From: Urechis unicinctus
Taxonomy: Eukaryota > Annelida > Polychaeta > Xenopneusta > Urechidae
Assembly: GCA_034190875.2 (NCBI GenBank)
Contig: CM067355.1
Location: 37,337,531-37,401,530 of the forward strand
DNA: 64,000 nt
Reading direction: 5' to 3'
Shown here: positions 1 through 11,565 of the stretch, one piece after another
Layout: each line of letters begins with the position of its first letter
Position numbering within the stretch: the stretch's first letter is position 1
The notes under the pieces: model-generated
The model's input: the letters and a program-made list of their open reading frames with translations, nothing else
Databases searched by the model: none
Told to the model about the DNA's origin: nothing
Translations under genes and position numbers: made by a program

Positions 1-145
1 TATATATATATATATATCTAACTATATAATATATATCTATATATATATAATATATATATATATTCTATATATATATATATCAATATATGTCTATATATAT
101 ATATACATAAATGTATATATACATTTATATATATATTGGAGCGGG
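1..145. repeat. TA microsatellite, interrupted
   Basis: Alternating T and A dominate, with C interruptions giving TATC-type variants and a short spaced section near 100-140. The array starts at the window edge, so its true length is unknown. It has a possible mirror in the TA array at 48,986-49,200, which lies just outside the right end of the large palindrome. Confidence 0.95.
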
Positions 146-359
146 ATGGAAACATCAAACCGGTTGCAGTACCTATTTATTAGGTTTACCACTGAGTTTA
201 TGTTTTGCAACCAACGACCATGTTGTGATCGTTTGCCCGGACAAATAATTTCATTTGGTTCGCTCTTACACCTAGAGCTTTCGTCTTAGACAAACACTTT
301 CGGTTTGGTTGTAAAATAATTCTGAAACTACATCCGCTGATGGGGTTGCAACACCATTG
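146..359. other. Unique sequence, nothing recognised
   Basis: This is non-repetitive sequence between the TA array and the outer palindrome arm. A 68-codon minus-strand frame (198-404) spans the junction with the arm and resembles no protein I know, so I treat it as chance. Confidence 0.5.
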
Positions 360-846
360 GAAGAACATTGTCCATTTGTTCTGTCGGAGCTGTTTGTTGT
401 TCAAAAGTATGAGAAGTGGTGATTTTAAAGGCGTGATAAGCCAATAATACGAATCTTTTTATTAATCCATAGAGAATATTGTTGTACTGTCCACACTAAA
501 CAATATTTCATAGTGCTTGGAATAGTATTACTTGCTGTTAATGACAAGGTTGATAGTTCCTGTCACAGCTAGATTAAGAATGTCATCACTAATAAAACAG
601 CCCATGCTCATGGGCACATTGTGGTCTAGTATGCTTGACTGATGTAAAAAAATTGCATCTAAGGACAAATATATGTTATTCTGTATAGCCGCCTCTGATT
701 AGTGAAGTATTGAACCAAACTTTGCTTTGAAGACAGCGGTACTCGGTTGGGCAACCGGCACGACTGACGATGCCTTAACTTCTAATACAACCACGTTTAT
801 TTCCTAAATGAATCTACATGGAAAAACATTAGCCATGGTTACAAAT
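360..846 (+). repeat. Outer left arm of large palindrome
   Basis: Reading this stretch on the minus strand gives the sequence seen at about 48,440-48,985 on the plus strand. Shared landmarks include a block around 365-450 that matches 48,890-48,985, and the end near 830-846 that matches about 48,440-48,512. The right copy has small extra insertions. Similarity is clear by eye but not perfect. Part of it, around 590-690, also recurs near 46,140-46,220. Confidence 0.85.
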
Positions 847-861
847 ACAAATGTATATATA

Positions 862-907
<46 letters not shown>

Positions 908-1033
908 TAGATATAGATAGAGATATATATAGATAGATATATATATATATAGAGATAGAGATGATATATGGGGATATATAGATAGAGATATTATATATAT
1001 ATATGTATAGATTTATATAGATATATACATAAG

Positions 1034-1078
<45 letters not shown>

Positions 1079-1140
1079 ATATATAGATATATATATCTCT
1101 ATATATATATATTGTAATAAATTTATATATATATATATCG
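846..1140. repeat. TA / TAGA microsatellite block
   Basis: Long TA runs alternate with ATAG and GATA variants. With 1,213-1,640 it forms the left counterpart of the microsatellite block at 46,966-48,260 on the other side of the palindrome. Confidence 0.95.
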
Positions 1141-1212
1141 GATTGAATGACCCGTATACACGCAATGGTAATACTACCAGTAATAGCAACACGCGCGCTC
1201 TCGACCTACACC
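1141..1212 (+). repeat. Short direct duplicate of 1,739-1,808
   Basis: About 70 bases recur roughly 600 bases downstream with around ten differences. Both versions have a conserved core around CAATGGTAATACTACCAGTAAT, which I give only by its first 20 bases: CAATGGTAATACTACCAGTA. The pair brackets the GA/TA block, as if the array grew or moved between the two halves of a duplication. Confidence 0.85.
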
Positions 1213-1499
1213 TATATCTCTCTAGATAGAGAGAGAGATAGAGTAGAGGAGAGAGAGAGATAGAGAGAGATATAGATAGAGAGAGACTCTCTCTCTAGAT
1301 ATATATCTAATTTTATCTCTCGGAATCTCTTCTCTAGAGAGATCTACCAGTCCTCGGAGAGAGAGAGAGAGAGATAGCGAGTAGATAGAGATAGAGAGAT
1401 CTTTTAAGAGATAAATCTAGAGATCCCTAATAGAGATAGAGAAAGAGAGATATACATAGAGAGATCTCTATCTCCTAGAGATATATAGAAATAGATATA
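1213..1499. repeat. GA / GATA purine-rich microsatellite
   Basis: Runs of GAGAGA and GATAGA are mixed with their complements, CTCTCT and TCTAGA. Strand-switching within the array makes several local self-complementary segments. The counterpart at 47,486-47,740 is pyrimidine-rich on the plus strand, as expected for the inverted arm. Confidence 0.9.
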
Positions 1500-1520
1500 A
1501 GATATATATATATATATATA

Positions 1521-1571
<51 letters not shown>

Positions 1572-1591
1572 ATATATAATATATATATATA

Positions 1592-1637
<46 letters not shown>

Positions 1638-1640
1638 CAG
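1500..1640. repeat. TA microsatellite
   Basis: A nearly pure TA array with a few C interruptions. It forms the left boundary of duplicated copy A. Copy B at 16,922 is also preceded by TA repeat, so a TA array marks this breakpoint in both copies. Confidence 0.95.
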
Positions 1641-4600
1641 CCTGCATTTCGATTAAACGTATGATGATGTGCTGAGGATATATCTTAATATCGTTGATCG
1701 CCCATCTGATCACGCGGCACCAAGAGGAAAATCCGATCGCATTAAATGACCCATATACATGCAATGGTAATACTACCAGTAATGGCTACTCGCACGCTAG
1801 ACCATCACCTATTGCTTGAGATATCACTGCTTAGTCAGTAATGGGAAAATATGTAACTGATTACTAGCTTTTTTATTCTTCCAACTGTTTATTCCAATAT
1901 GCATATATGCCTTTGATTAGGGATATTTGCATACTATCTGGAGTGAGTGTTATTATTGCGCTACGCAGCATACATTTGTTCAGCGTTCTTAGGAACAGGT
2001 GCGCCAAAAGAGCCATGTAAACCTGGCTGTTGAATATCAATGGATGTTCTGGTAGGTAGTAGGTATCTCGGAATTTACGATACAAATCATTTAGTTGTCA
2101 AAGACTGGAAATCTGATTGACACTAATTACTTGTGGATATTGCATTGTCCACGCAAGTGCCACGATATGTATGTGCTCCCTCACATGCGATATGCCAACA
2201 AAGCAGAAAATAGCTACGAATATGTTGTTAATGTTCCTTATATTACCGTTCACAAATCGAATTTGAAGAATTACAACCATATTTGTGATTTATGTAAAAG
2301 CCCGTAGTCCATATAAAGACGCTAAACACAGCCAAAATATCATAATTAAACTTAATTTAATACATGTTACTACTTGTAACGCACCAGGGATCGGTTAGCC
2401 TTTTCGGTCATAGAAAAGTAATTGGAGCATCAAAATGGTGAAATCGAAAAACAGTATAATTATGCTATTTGAGTAGGTTGAATAACAGAACGCATCGAAA
2501 TACAACGAAAAAAAGATTTCCATACCACCATAGTTTCGGGGTTCCATCAGATTAGATAATAAAAGCAAATAAAACCAGGTATCAATAAATAATGCGTCGA
2601 TAAATCTATTGCCCTGATTAGAAAACCTACACTTGTCTATTACACCACGGTTGTACGCTTCGACATAGATAATATAAACTCGCAGCCAAGCGGAAATCGT
2701 CGCGTGAGATTAGATAAGTAGGCTATTACTTCAATGCATGACAAAATGATGAATTTGAGTGTTGCAGGAGGAAAGTTATAGTACCACCTAAATTACAATA
2801 TCTTTTAAGTAAGTTATCTTATTGTAATCTATTATGCGTGATATGAAGTGATCTTGAAACATCATCATCTGGTTGTCAAACGTAATAATACCTTGACAGT
2901 TCCCCGTTCAGATAAATACATGCAGTTATTTTCATTCTCCAGCTTCTCCAATCAAATCACGTATTATTAATTTAGATTTCAGGAGTTGCTATATATATAA
3001 GGTGACTAGATAGATGACTGTGTATTTGCCATCATCTAGAGTCAAATGGAGAGCCAACGTTTACACAAAAGGGCTGTGCGAAGCTAGAGGCAATGATCTT
3101 ATCGTTACTCTTGGCCAGACTGTACATGTGAAGTTCAGAAGCAATCCATTATCACGGTTTGATAGGCTCTTGGCTGGCATTTCAAAATGACACAGATCTC
3201 AACAGGGGATCTACTGGTACTTCAATAGCTGTTGGAAGTGAATCGGTGCCCAATATTTTCTGCGTACTGATATAACCTGTCTCATATTGGCTTACCAAAA
3301 TGTACCTACGTAACCTTCACCTGGTTGTATCAACATCAGGCCGTTAAAATGATTAGCCATACTGAAGGCGAACAGGTGCAAATATTTCAATCTATTTTCG
3401 CTGTCCTATTCGCTGTCCCTGATATGACACTTGAGCCAAATATAGGCTGTGTTTGTTTAAAGTCTACATATTTTTAGAGTAAAGTAAAGCCCGCCATGTC
3501 ATTGAGTAAGATCGATTCTAGAACGATTTTCTAATATTCAACTACTAAGTCGTTAATTTCTCGGTTTGTAAAGAACGATTTGCATTGACAACATGGCCCA
3601 TAATGATAGCCATTTTTGCAGGAATTGTCGTTGTCACGCCAGATGTTTGCGAAAAAGCCTCGTATTCATTTGTTAGTATCAAAGCAGAGGTGAATTTGGA
3701 ATGTTACATTCAGCAGTAAAAAACATTTCTAAAAGAGTACCGCAAATACCTTACTAGCTAGTCTAATAAATGTTATTATCTGTATGGGTCAATATTGACC
3801 AGATTAGCAACGCGGTCCCATTCACGCAACATATATATTTCACAAACTACCTTACACTTATAAGGTGTCGGTATTTGCTTCACTGTCTCACTCGAGAGTC
3901 TGGAAAAATCGATTAACAAAGCATATTTGCATAAGCGCCATTGTCAAGTTAATATTAGGAAACAACTGTTATGAAACCATATTGAATGCAAAACAAAACA
4001 CATCTAATTAGTCCTACAATAGATTCGTACTTTCTACTAATGCAGCTATTCAAAATTCCGTTTATCTGTTTTGTTGTTTCTATTTAAGATAACCTTCTCC
4101 CATATTTTTTAATTACTTAACTGTGTATATAGGCGAGGTATTTATTATCTAGCGCGTTTACTTGGCCCTATTGTGTTGGTGGTTTTATGTAACGCTTGAA
4201 TTACGATACAGACACTTTGAATTAATTATAAATTGCGTTCATAAACTGCCCTCCCCATCCATTCTCTCTATTTCTCACAGCATTATAATATGCAGTACGT
4301 GCCATGTCTTTTGATGTTTTAATACAAGTCATGGAATGACGACCTAAATGTGGCACGTATATTGATACTGTACTTCCATACCCCAGAGATATCACATTAG
4401 AAGGTTCTGTAATGGTATTATTACACTTGCGTTGAATTTGCAAGGTTGCAGATAACCCCATTCCACTAATAAATGAACGGCACGCATCATATTCGCTTGC
4501 TCCTAAACTAATAGCTGCATCTTGTTCTCATTGACAATACAGCTTTACAAATAGACCATCTTTGTTATAGTTACCTTTGTCGTATTTTTTCCACAGACGT

Positions 4601-6268
4601 TCAACTTTCTGAGCATAACACACAAATCATACAATATATTAGCCATCGTCTACATTAATCTAGCATCCTTCTTCAAATTAATGTAACCCCTTTTTGTCGA
4701 TCATAATCATTTAAAGCAGTGAGATGCATGATATGTGGTTCTAATCCATGCTCTCCTTTGTAACTGTTGTATTTATCCAGCCATATTAAGGAGGGATAGT
4801 CGGCCGGACTTACAGACCTGACTAATCATGACTCGTCTATTTCTACACGGCTCTGTCAAATTGCTGACAAATTTGGCATAACGTTTGACGGCAGCTTGAC
4901 ATTTGAATATTAGGGGCGACTAGAGCTGAGTCATCAATGATGCAATGATATAAACTGTATCTAGTTGATAAGGTCACTTGCACCAGGCAATGTGAATCCA
5001 AATCAAAATTGCATCTGATTCAAGTCTGCCCAGAACATGAAATACACGATATAACCGATCACTTGGCTGAATAACCAGCCGGTAAAATCAATGGCAACCA
5101 CCTCCATCGATACTAAATGCTACAGCTTTCAATCTATAATGTATTACATTACGATTTTAATACGCACTTCCTCTTACGTCTTGTCATTGGAACACACACG
5201 ATTTCCAGGTTACGAAGTGAATACCATTTCTTTGTTGCTGTAAATATTAAGCAATAGGTCATTTAAAGCTTTTTTTGTGTGAGAACATGAACGATTATCG
5301 CTTCTTAAATGTCAGTGTAATGAGTAGGCAAGTATAACGCTCATATTCAGGGCATGCAATGTATCCGTCACCTGCTTAACATTTCACAACTGAATACACC
5401 GGTCACCTTATCTATATGAAATCATCAGGGTAAAATAAATAGCCACGTGTTGTCAAAATCCACCATCAAGTTCAGACTCTGCCTTTGGTTTGATTTAGTA
5501 TTGTATTTCTGCTTTTCCAAATATAAGGCAGCATGTATTCGCGTTTTTTCATATTCTGAATTACAAGAAATGCAAATAGTATTTTTCATGTGCCAAAATT
5601 AATTAATTGTTGTGGTATGAGCTTTTTTCTTCTAATTTGATTGTGGACGGAGGTGCATAATTGAATTACTCGTTATATAGACCTACATCAGATACTAAGT
5701 GTGTGATATCCTTTCGGGATTATCCTGCATATTACTCTCATAAATAATATATCGATACGTGCATTAATGTCGTGAAATGATTAACAAGGTTATCGTTTAC
5801 TTTCAGTTTCTAGGGTCGTTGTTGCGTGTGTGGAATATACAAAGACTGCGATTATGCCACAAAAACAAATATCAACTAGCAGCGAGAAAACACTGTTTGC
5901 TGGTATTGCACGATTAATTCGGCACTATTAGATAGAGCACTGGCAGGCTTATAACATCACACTTGCGTGTATCAGAGTAAATGCGGTGCAGGTTGTTTTG
6001 CCATTATTTCATCGCAGGGTTAAACCAAATAATATTTTAGCAGTCACAAGTGAATGATAAATTACCGTACTCATACAATAGGAGTCAATATGTCATTTGT
6101 TGCAAGCCATGCTCAAAAGCATTTATGCACATAGAGAAATGAAAAAAATACGATCAGCTCTATGGCAGGGATTTGCAGCATTCGGCAACATACTTTTTTT
6201 TAACTTTTCGGTTGCTGCCAAGGCGACGATCTCACACGCTTTGTCATCAATGCAATAACATTCATCAC
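1641..6268 (+). repeat. Segmental duplication, copy A (4.6 kb)
   Basis: This block recurs in the same orientation at 16,922-21,549, offset about 15.28 kb. By eye I count about 15-17 small differences over 4.6 kb, which is more than 99% identity. They include a 4-base deletion near 1,941, single-base homopolymer changes and scattered substitutions. The homology stops at 6,268, after the word ATTCATCAC. The first 1.46 kb (to 3,103) also pairs, inverted, with 43,440-46,965 at lower identity. It holds several 60-80 codon frames (for example 2,095-2,307 plus and 4,222-4,461 minus). None matches a family I know. The 2,095-2,307 frame survives in all three copies, including the diverged inverted one. 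Confidence 0.95.
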
Positions 6269-6522
6269 GGGGCCACAAAAAGTAAACATTCGCGAAGCTG
6301 GTAACCAATGTTTAGGTTAATATCTGAACAATTGATAGAACATATTTTTATACTCGGCAAACAGTTTCCATCGGGAAGCCGTATCCAATCTGAGAAATTA
6401 TCGGTAAATTCGCTTGTCGTCGTTGCCGTCCATTTGTAGTAAAGAGCAAGTTCACCTGATTGCACTGTTGGCACACGAGAGTCATCTTAAATTCAAAAAC
6501 AGCATATATCAGAAAGTGTATT
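6269..6522 (-). other. Unique segment with overlapping open frames on the minus strand
   Basis: Two minus-strand frames are open together just downstream of an AG (minus-strand reading near 6,487). One has a CQQC motif and runs to a stop near 6,350. The other runs from about 6,474 through the breakpoint into copy A. An acceptor-like T-rich tract ending in AAG precedes both. I recognise neither product, and overlapping open frames in short AT-rich DNA are common, so this is not called as a gene. Confidence 0.2.
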
Positions 6523-6573
6523 AGTGTGAGTGAGTGAGAGAGTGAGAGAGTGAGAGAGCGAGTGAGTGTATGT

Positions 6574-6614
<41 letters not shown>

Positions 6615-6652
6615 TGTGTGTGTGAAAGTGTGTGTGTGAAAGTGTGTGTGTG
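6523..6652. repeat. GAGT to GT microsatellite
   Basis: GTGAGTGAGAGA-type repeats pass into a pure TG run, then a GTGTGTGTGAAA pattern repeated three times. The open minus-strand frames rich in His and Thr across this block are artefacts of the repeat. Confidence 0.95.
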
Positions 6653-6980
6653 TAACTATTTTTTTTATATCCATGCGGGTGACATTTATGAGAAAAACAC
6701 TCACTGATCGACACTCGGGCATCGACTGACGTGATATGCGGACCATTGTTAGGCTCTTTGTTCTGTAAACAAAATGGCATGACTAACGCTTTGCATATGA
6801 AGTAAACTTTCACGAAATGTTAGATTGCAAGACATCGAATCAATGTTACGCTTAAATGATAACCTAACTGTTGATTAAGGAGGACTGATCAAAGGGTCCA
6901 CAGAAGGCTGGTTCATCAAGATGATCTGTTTAGAAATAATGAACACAAATGCTCTTATTTAAGACTAACTGAAAGGTACA
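6653..6980. other. Unique sequence, nothing recognised
   Basis: Non-repetitive sequence between the GT array and the 72-bp minisatellite. I see no motif, exon-like frame or repeat in it. Confidence 0.4.
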
Positions 6981-7355
6981 TTGTTGAAGTCATCACAGCA
7001 CAAATTCATCGGTATGCTCCTACGTGACTTTTCAAATGGAATTCCCTCGACGGCAGTGACGCTTGAGCCGTTGTATTTTGCACAAACTATTGGCCTCGTG
7101 ACAACAGCTAGGGGTGCGACAGCTGAGAGAGATGTTACAACAGCAGTAGGTGAGGCAGTGGAGGCAAACACGACAGCTGCAGGAAGCTCGCCAGCTGTTG
7201 GAGATGTGACAACAGCGAGAGGTGAGGCAGTTGAGGCAAACACGACAGCTGCAGGAGATGTGACAAACAGCGAGGAGGTGAGGCAGTTGAGGAAAACACG
7301 ACAGCTACGACAGAAGCTCGTCAGCTGTGGGAGATGTTACAACAGCGGGAGGTGA
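6981..7355 (+). CDS. Candidate repeat-containing frame, 124 codons
   Basis: An open frame starts at the ATG at 6,981 and has a non-repetitive N-terminal part of about 50 residues. It then enters the 72-bp minisatellite, where each unit encodes 24 residues rich in Thr, Ala, Glu and Val (sub-motifs DVTTA, GEAVEANTTAAG, SSPAVG). The first three units read in one frame. Small insertions near 7,264-7,315 shift the frame into an Arg/Gln-rich reading that ends at 7,355. A unit length divisible by three and an open frame leading into the array would suit a secreted Thr/Ala-rich repeat protein. There is no clear signal peptide, and units of 74 and 76 bp break the frame. The alternative is a non-coding minisatellite with a chance frame. 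Confidence 0.25.
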   Translation: MLKSSQHKFIGMLLRDFSNGIPSTAVTLEPLYFAQTIGLVTTARGATAERDVTTAVGEAVEANTTAAGSSPAVGDVTTARGEAVEANTTAAGDVTNSEEVRQLRKTRQLRQKLVSCGRCYNSGR

Positions 7356-7580
7356 GGCAGTTGAGGCAAACACGACAGCTGCAGGTAGCTCGCCATCTGT
7401 GGGAGATGTGACAACAGCGGGAGGTGAGGCAGTTGAGGCAAAAACACGACAGCTGCAGGAAGCTCGTCAGCTGTTGGAGATGTGACAACAGTGGGAGGTG
7501 AGGCAGTTGAGACAAACACGATAGCTGCAGGAAGCTCGTGAGCTATGGGAGATGTGACAACAGCAGGAGATGTCGTGACT
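7095..7580 (+). repeat. 72-bp minisatellite, about 7 units
   Basis: The word GATGTGACAACAG or GATGTTACAACAG occurs at 7,131, 7,203, 7,257 (variant), 7,333, 7,405, 7,479 and 7,551. Spacings are 72, 54, 76, 72, 74 and 72. The 54-bp unit lacks exactly 18 bp (the GCTCGCCAGCTG part), so it keeps a multiple of three. The 74 and 76 bp units carry 1-base insertions, at least some beside short runs. The degenerate left edge begins near 7,095. Confidence 0.95.
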
Positions 7581-8216
7581 GAAATATAACATACTGCAGC
7601 TATTCGTTATATTACAGCTGAACGACAACACTGCACATATACGAGAAGCTGCTTAGGAGGCGAAAAACCTCCGGGTATATATACGCCGCTGCATGACCGA
7701 TTAATTCTGGTATGGATGCTACCTGTCGATCATTCGCTCTCCTCTTCGACACAGCGTATTCCTGGACAAAAACTAATAGTGCGCTCGGACTTTTAAGTTA
7801 CAAGTATTTCTGCACCTACCTAAATATTCCTTCGCAGGAATGCTCGTATCGCAGTAATCAGACGATATGCTCGAGAAATCTGGAACATGGGTAATGAATT
7901 ACGTCCGCACTTGGCATAGACATAGGCTTCATCGCATATAAACTATCTATGTTAATTAAGACATGCGGTTAACTATCGAATTGCCGATAGAACGCCCAGA
8001 ATACCCATATTAGACTTACCCATGCCATTTTTACTTCTCTTCGGTGGTCGCTGCCACTACAATGAATGGGTTGTGTGTTTGTGTTACATTCAATAATGAT
8101 AATGTAATGTATTCATATAGATGTCCTTCCAAACTAACGGCTAATTAGTAAGTTTATATCGTCTTGGCGTGATTTGACATAAAGTTACTTAAATTCAAAT
8201 AATGACATATTACTAC
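7581..8216. other. Unique sequence, nothing recognised
   Basis: Contains a 60-codon plus-strand frame (7,712-7,894) without recognisable domains. No repeat or RNA motif seen. Confidence 0.4.
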
Positions 8217-8480
8217 CGTGATCTTGCGCCATTTGCTGCCATCCTGGCAAACGCTACTGGCTATTAGTTCGTCCCCTGGTTTAATAGAGGACGATGCATG
8301 TAAAAACATCCTCATCCGCGTCCCGGAGTTGATAACTTTCACCACACAATTGTATTTGTCGTCCCTTGCAATAGCTACGTTGTGGCCTATTCTTCCGGTA
8401 GTGAGAGTGGCATCGATGCTGGTAGACAATACTAATGTAGGAGGCACGCGACTTAATCCTGCTTCCAACTTTGAATCCAA
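8217..8480 (-). CDS. Candidate internal exon, SET-domain-like C-terminal half
   Basis: The minus strand is open for 88 codons between a plausible acceptor (T/A-rich tract ending in CAG, next base 8,480) and a plausible donor (ACG then GTAGTA, last exon base 8,217). The exon is 264 bp, phase 0 at both ends. The peptide contains YNC at residues 43-45, FLHA at 59-62 and SIKPGDEL at 65-72, followed by a Trp at 84. In SET methyltransferases the region after the NHS/C pseudoknot has the order: Cys/Asn segment, beta strands ending in LFA, a basic residue, the motif I-x-x-GEEL, then aromatic Tyr. Here the order and spacing agree, but the canonical NHS is GHN (32-34) and the Tyr after GDEL is missing. 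It could be a relic exon or a transposon-borne copy. I see no neighbouring exon. The overlapping plus-strand frame (8,218-8,484) looks like its shadow. Confidence 0.35.
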
Positions 8481-8484
8481 CTGA

Positions 8485-10324
8485 TTCTTAATAGTTTAAT
8501 TGAATTGAAAAGTTATCGTAACAAACATAACGACTTTTCCTGCTTGATTTTCTCGGAAGATTCCGATAGATGAGTAATGTGCCGTCCACAACATTCCAAC
8601 AGGAAGGAGCTCTCTTTGAACCGCTCCGTAGCGACCACACCATATTCTAAGATATGTCATGCCCAACGTCAAATATTAATTCATTGTAAAGATGTCGCTA
8701 ATCTACTAGCACAAGAGACACTCCTTTTTTGCTTCTCAAATTAAACCCCTAAATACATACAGACGTACCTAAGCGCTCATATATGTATTTCAATATGAAT
8801 CCGCCCGGATCCAAGCCCAGCTTGGTCCACCATAATGCCTTTTCCCGGGCGCTACATTCCTTTTTGCGTTTCTGAATTCATGCCACATATAGCACACTTA
8901 ATTACATGTTATACACAAAGTTGATTACACGATTTTTCAGATAAAGGTATTCATATAAGTCATGAAAGCGTCATTACCTGAGGTTTCTGTGTTCCTTCTG
9001 CAACTGATGCTCTTAACTTTACACAAATCCAAATAAGTAATGCATTTAACACTAGTTACATCAAATACTGCAGTGAAGCTCGCCTAACACCTAATCAACA
9101 AACCAAACAATTTAATCAATACAATTAACTATTTCAACTAGGAAACCAATCTAGCTATATCGATTCAATGACAATTGACAAGGAGTTACGACCTTGACCT
9201 CATTCTTCATCGAAGGGAAATTGTATGGCCGACAAGTCCCATAAGACCCACTCCCTAACCCACCTGCATCCCCAACAAACGCCCATACGCGCTTACACGC
9301 ACGCGCATAAATTATCTGAGACAACTTTCTGGATTGTAGGTGACCTTTGCCTCAATCTTTTGATAATAAACTTAATTACAGGACTGACTAGTCACATAGC
9401 AGTGTCGCACCGTGCAATGTGGTCTGTTAGTTAACCGAATATCTTGTCGGTCATCTATTATGTCGTATAGTTAATAAAATATTTTAAGTTAGATGTCATG
9501 TTTATTTTTTTTACATGATTTTGGTAAGTACAGCTTTGGTGGCAAGGATGTCTTATTTTAGTTATTGATGAAATTGGTGAGCTGGAACGCTATTCATCTC
9601 AACATGTTATTTGGTTTATCAAGAGGCGTGCAAACTAAGCTACAATTCACCAAAGAGAACAAAAGCGTTGCAAGAAATCGATTTAGGGCATTTGTAGTCT
9701 ACATCGATGTCACTTTTCCTAACTTTTATCGCTCATGGCCGCAGAAAATTTATCATGTGGTCCGAGAAAATCGTAACATAAAATTTGATATATCAAAAAC
9801 CACACAAACATATTCTGATAATTGATTCATATTACCATTCGCTTCCCGTACGACAGAACCATCTCGTGATGATATCCGTTTGAACTCCGAATGTGAATGA
9901 TGATTGAGCAGATTATAGCCAAGATTAGCGAGAGCTCTCTGATGGAGCTATAAATTCCGACCGCAAGACGATTGCTGCACCAAGGAATGCAAACAGTGGA
10001 ATAGCTACAACGGGAACTGGCCGTTCGGTGTTACCTGTCGGTACACCCGCTAGACTTCCAGTCGGGATACCTCCGATCCAACAGGGCAGCTAGGGAAATA
10101 ATGAGGCTGAAGTATATAAAGGAACAAAGAGAATTGCTTTGGTGATTAGCTAACCTCTGCGCCTGTCATTCAAATTCATTCAATCGGAACAAATAGAATG
10201 AAGGCGTCAACAATGTCAGTCTGTTACAAGTTGACCATCACTTACCTGGCTAGCCCGTCGCTCCCTCACCAGAGAAGCATCTCCCTTTCATCTTCCCCTT
10301 CATGTATCTGCGCGCTCCACACAC
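8485..10324. other. Mostly unique DNA, no gene recognised
   Basis: Frames of 69 codons (9,225-9,434) and 86 codons (9,565-9,825) on the plus strand have no recognisable domain, and compositional bias in the first (His/Thr-rich) suggests chance. No array or palindrome is obvious. Around 10,100-10,200 there is a TATA-like word, TATATAAAGG, but no convincing downstream gene. Confidence 0.4.
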
Positions 10325-10537
10325 AGAATGCCTCAGTTGCTGTCTTCCGTCTCACCATAATATCGCGCCTCGTCTTGCGTCGGGTTGTGAAGTAATTCGC
10401 GAGATTACATGACGAGTACCAAGAGACTTGATTTGCGTTTACAGTAGACGAACATGTCAAATAATTGACCTGGACCGATCATAACAAACTTTGCATCGCA
10501 TAATATATAATAATAACAACAACAATAATGCCGTCTT

Positions 10538-10620
10538 TGAGTTGGAGATAAGCAGGGACTCAAATCCATGACTTATATACCTGTTTCTAGGATGTGCTGT
10601 ATTCATAACGAGAAGCCCAG
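10538..10620 (-). mobile_element. Possible tRNA-like SINE fragment
   Basis: Read on the minus strand there is a B-box-like word (GGATTTGAGTCCC) downstream of weakly A-box-like sequence, the usual order in tRNA-derived SINE heads. The A box is poor and no cloverleaf could be assigned by eye. It lies inside the older repeat, and I did not find this part in the second copy. Confidence 0.2.
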
Positions 10621-10904
10621 ACAATATAGCTGAGAATGGATATGCCAACGGTGCCTTGCGATACGCGAAAGTATCACAGATACTATGTTATCCAAGGATA
10701 TGTTGGATAAGATTTGTATATAAATGTCTTCAGAAAGATTATAGCTTAGGTTCTTGGTAACTACTACTGTAGCTGCAGCTTTGCCACATAAGTAACGGCC
10801 AATAAAGTTGTAATTAAGAGATTCCGTTCCCCGCCAATGCGTCCTTGGCTAACATGCACATAAACACATACTCAAAGACACACACACACGCCCAATGTCA
10901 GGTA

Positions 10905-11565
10905 TGAAGATTGTTTGCGAGTATTGGTATATGACTCGTCTTCATTACTATCGGTCAATAACCATACTTAACCACTTGTGAATATGGGTCAATAACTCTA
11001 TATCACTGATTGTGAGTGTCGGTCTCTAACTACCATTCACTGCTTGTGCATATAGGTTTATAAATCCAGTTCACTGCTTGTGGGTATCAGTCTATAACGA
11101 CCCGTCGTTGCATACGAGTATCGGTCCATAACACCCTATCACTGACTCGGTATCGTGTTATGCCTGCCTTTCTATGGTATAATTGCAATTCACTTGTTGT
11201 GAGTATCAGTGAATAACTCCCCTGTTCTTCTTGTGAGTATCGGTATATAACTGTTCTTCACTGCTTGTGAGTCTATAATTCCCCATCAATGCTTGCGGGT
11301 ATTGGTCTATAACTCAAAGCTTATGGGTATCGGTCCATGAATTCCCTTCACTGCCTGTGAGTATCGGTCTATAACATCACCACCTCGCTGCTTCACTACT
11401 TTACTCTGTGTCGGTGTATAACTCCCTATCACCGCTTGTGAGCATCAGTCTATAACTAACCCCTTAAAATCTCGTGAGTATCCGTCAATAACTCTGTAAT
11501 TCCCCTCACTTCTTGTGAGTATCGGTCAATAATTCCCCATCTCTGGCTCTGTATCGTGTTATACC
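10905..11565 (+). repeat. Degenerate ~36-bp minisatellite
   Basis: Repeated units contain the core words TTGTGAGTATCGGT and CTATAACTCCCC TCACTGC, spaced about 35-37 bp, with many substitutions and some shortened units. About 15-18 units can be followed. A shorter relative is at 14,190-14,480. Confidence 0.9.

Noticed and set aside
6348-6813. Minus-strand frames of 106-132 codons rich in His and Thr
   Set aside because: Their length comes from the GT/GAGT array, and both overlapping frames are open for the same reason.
8218-8484. Plus-strand 88-codon frame
   Set aside because: It is the antisense shadow of the more protein-like minus-strand candidate exon, which also has plausible splice sites.
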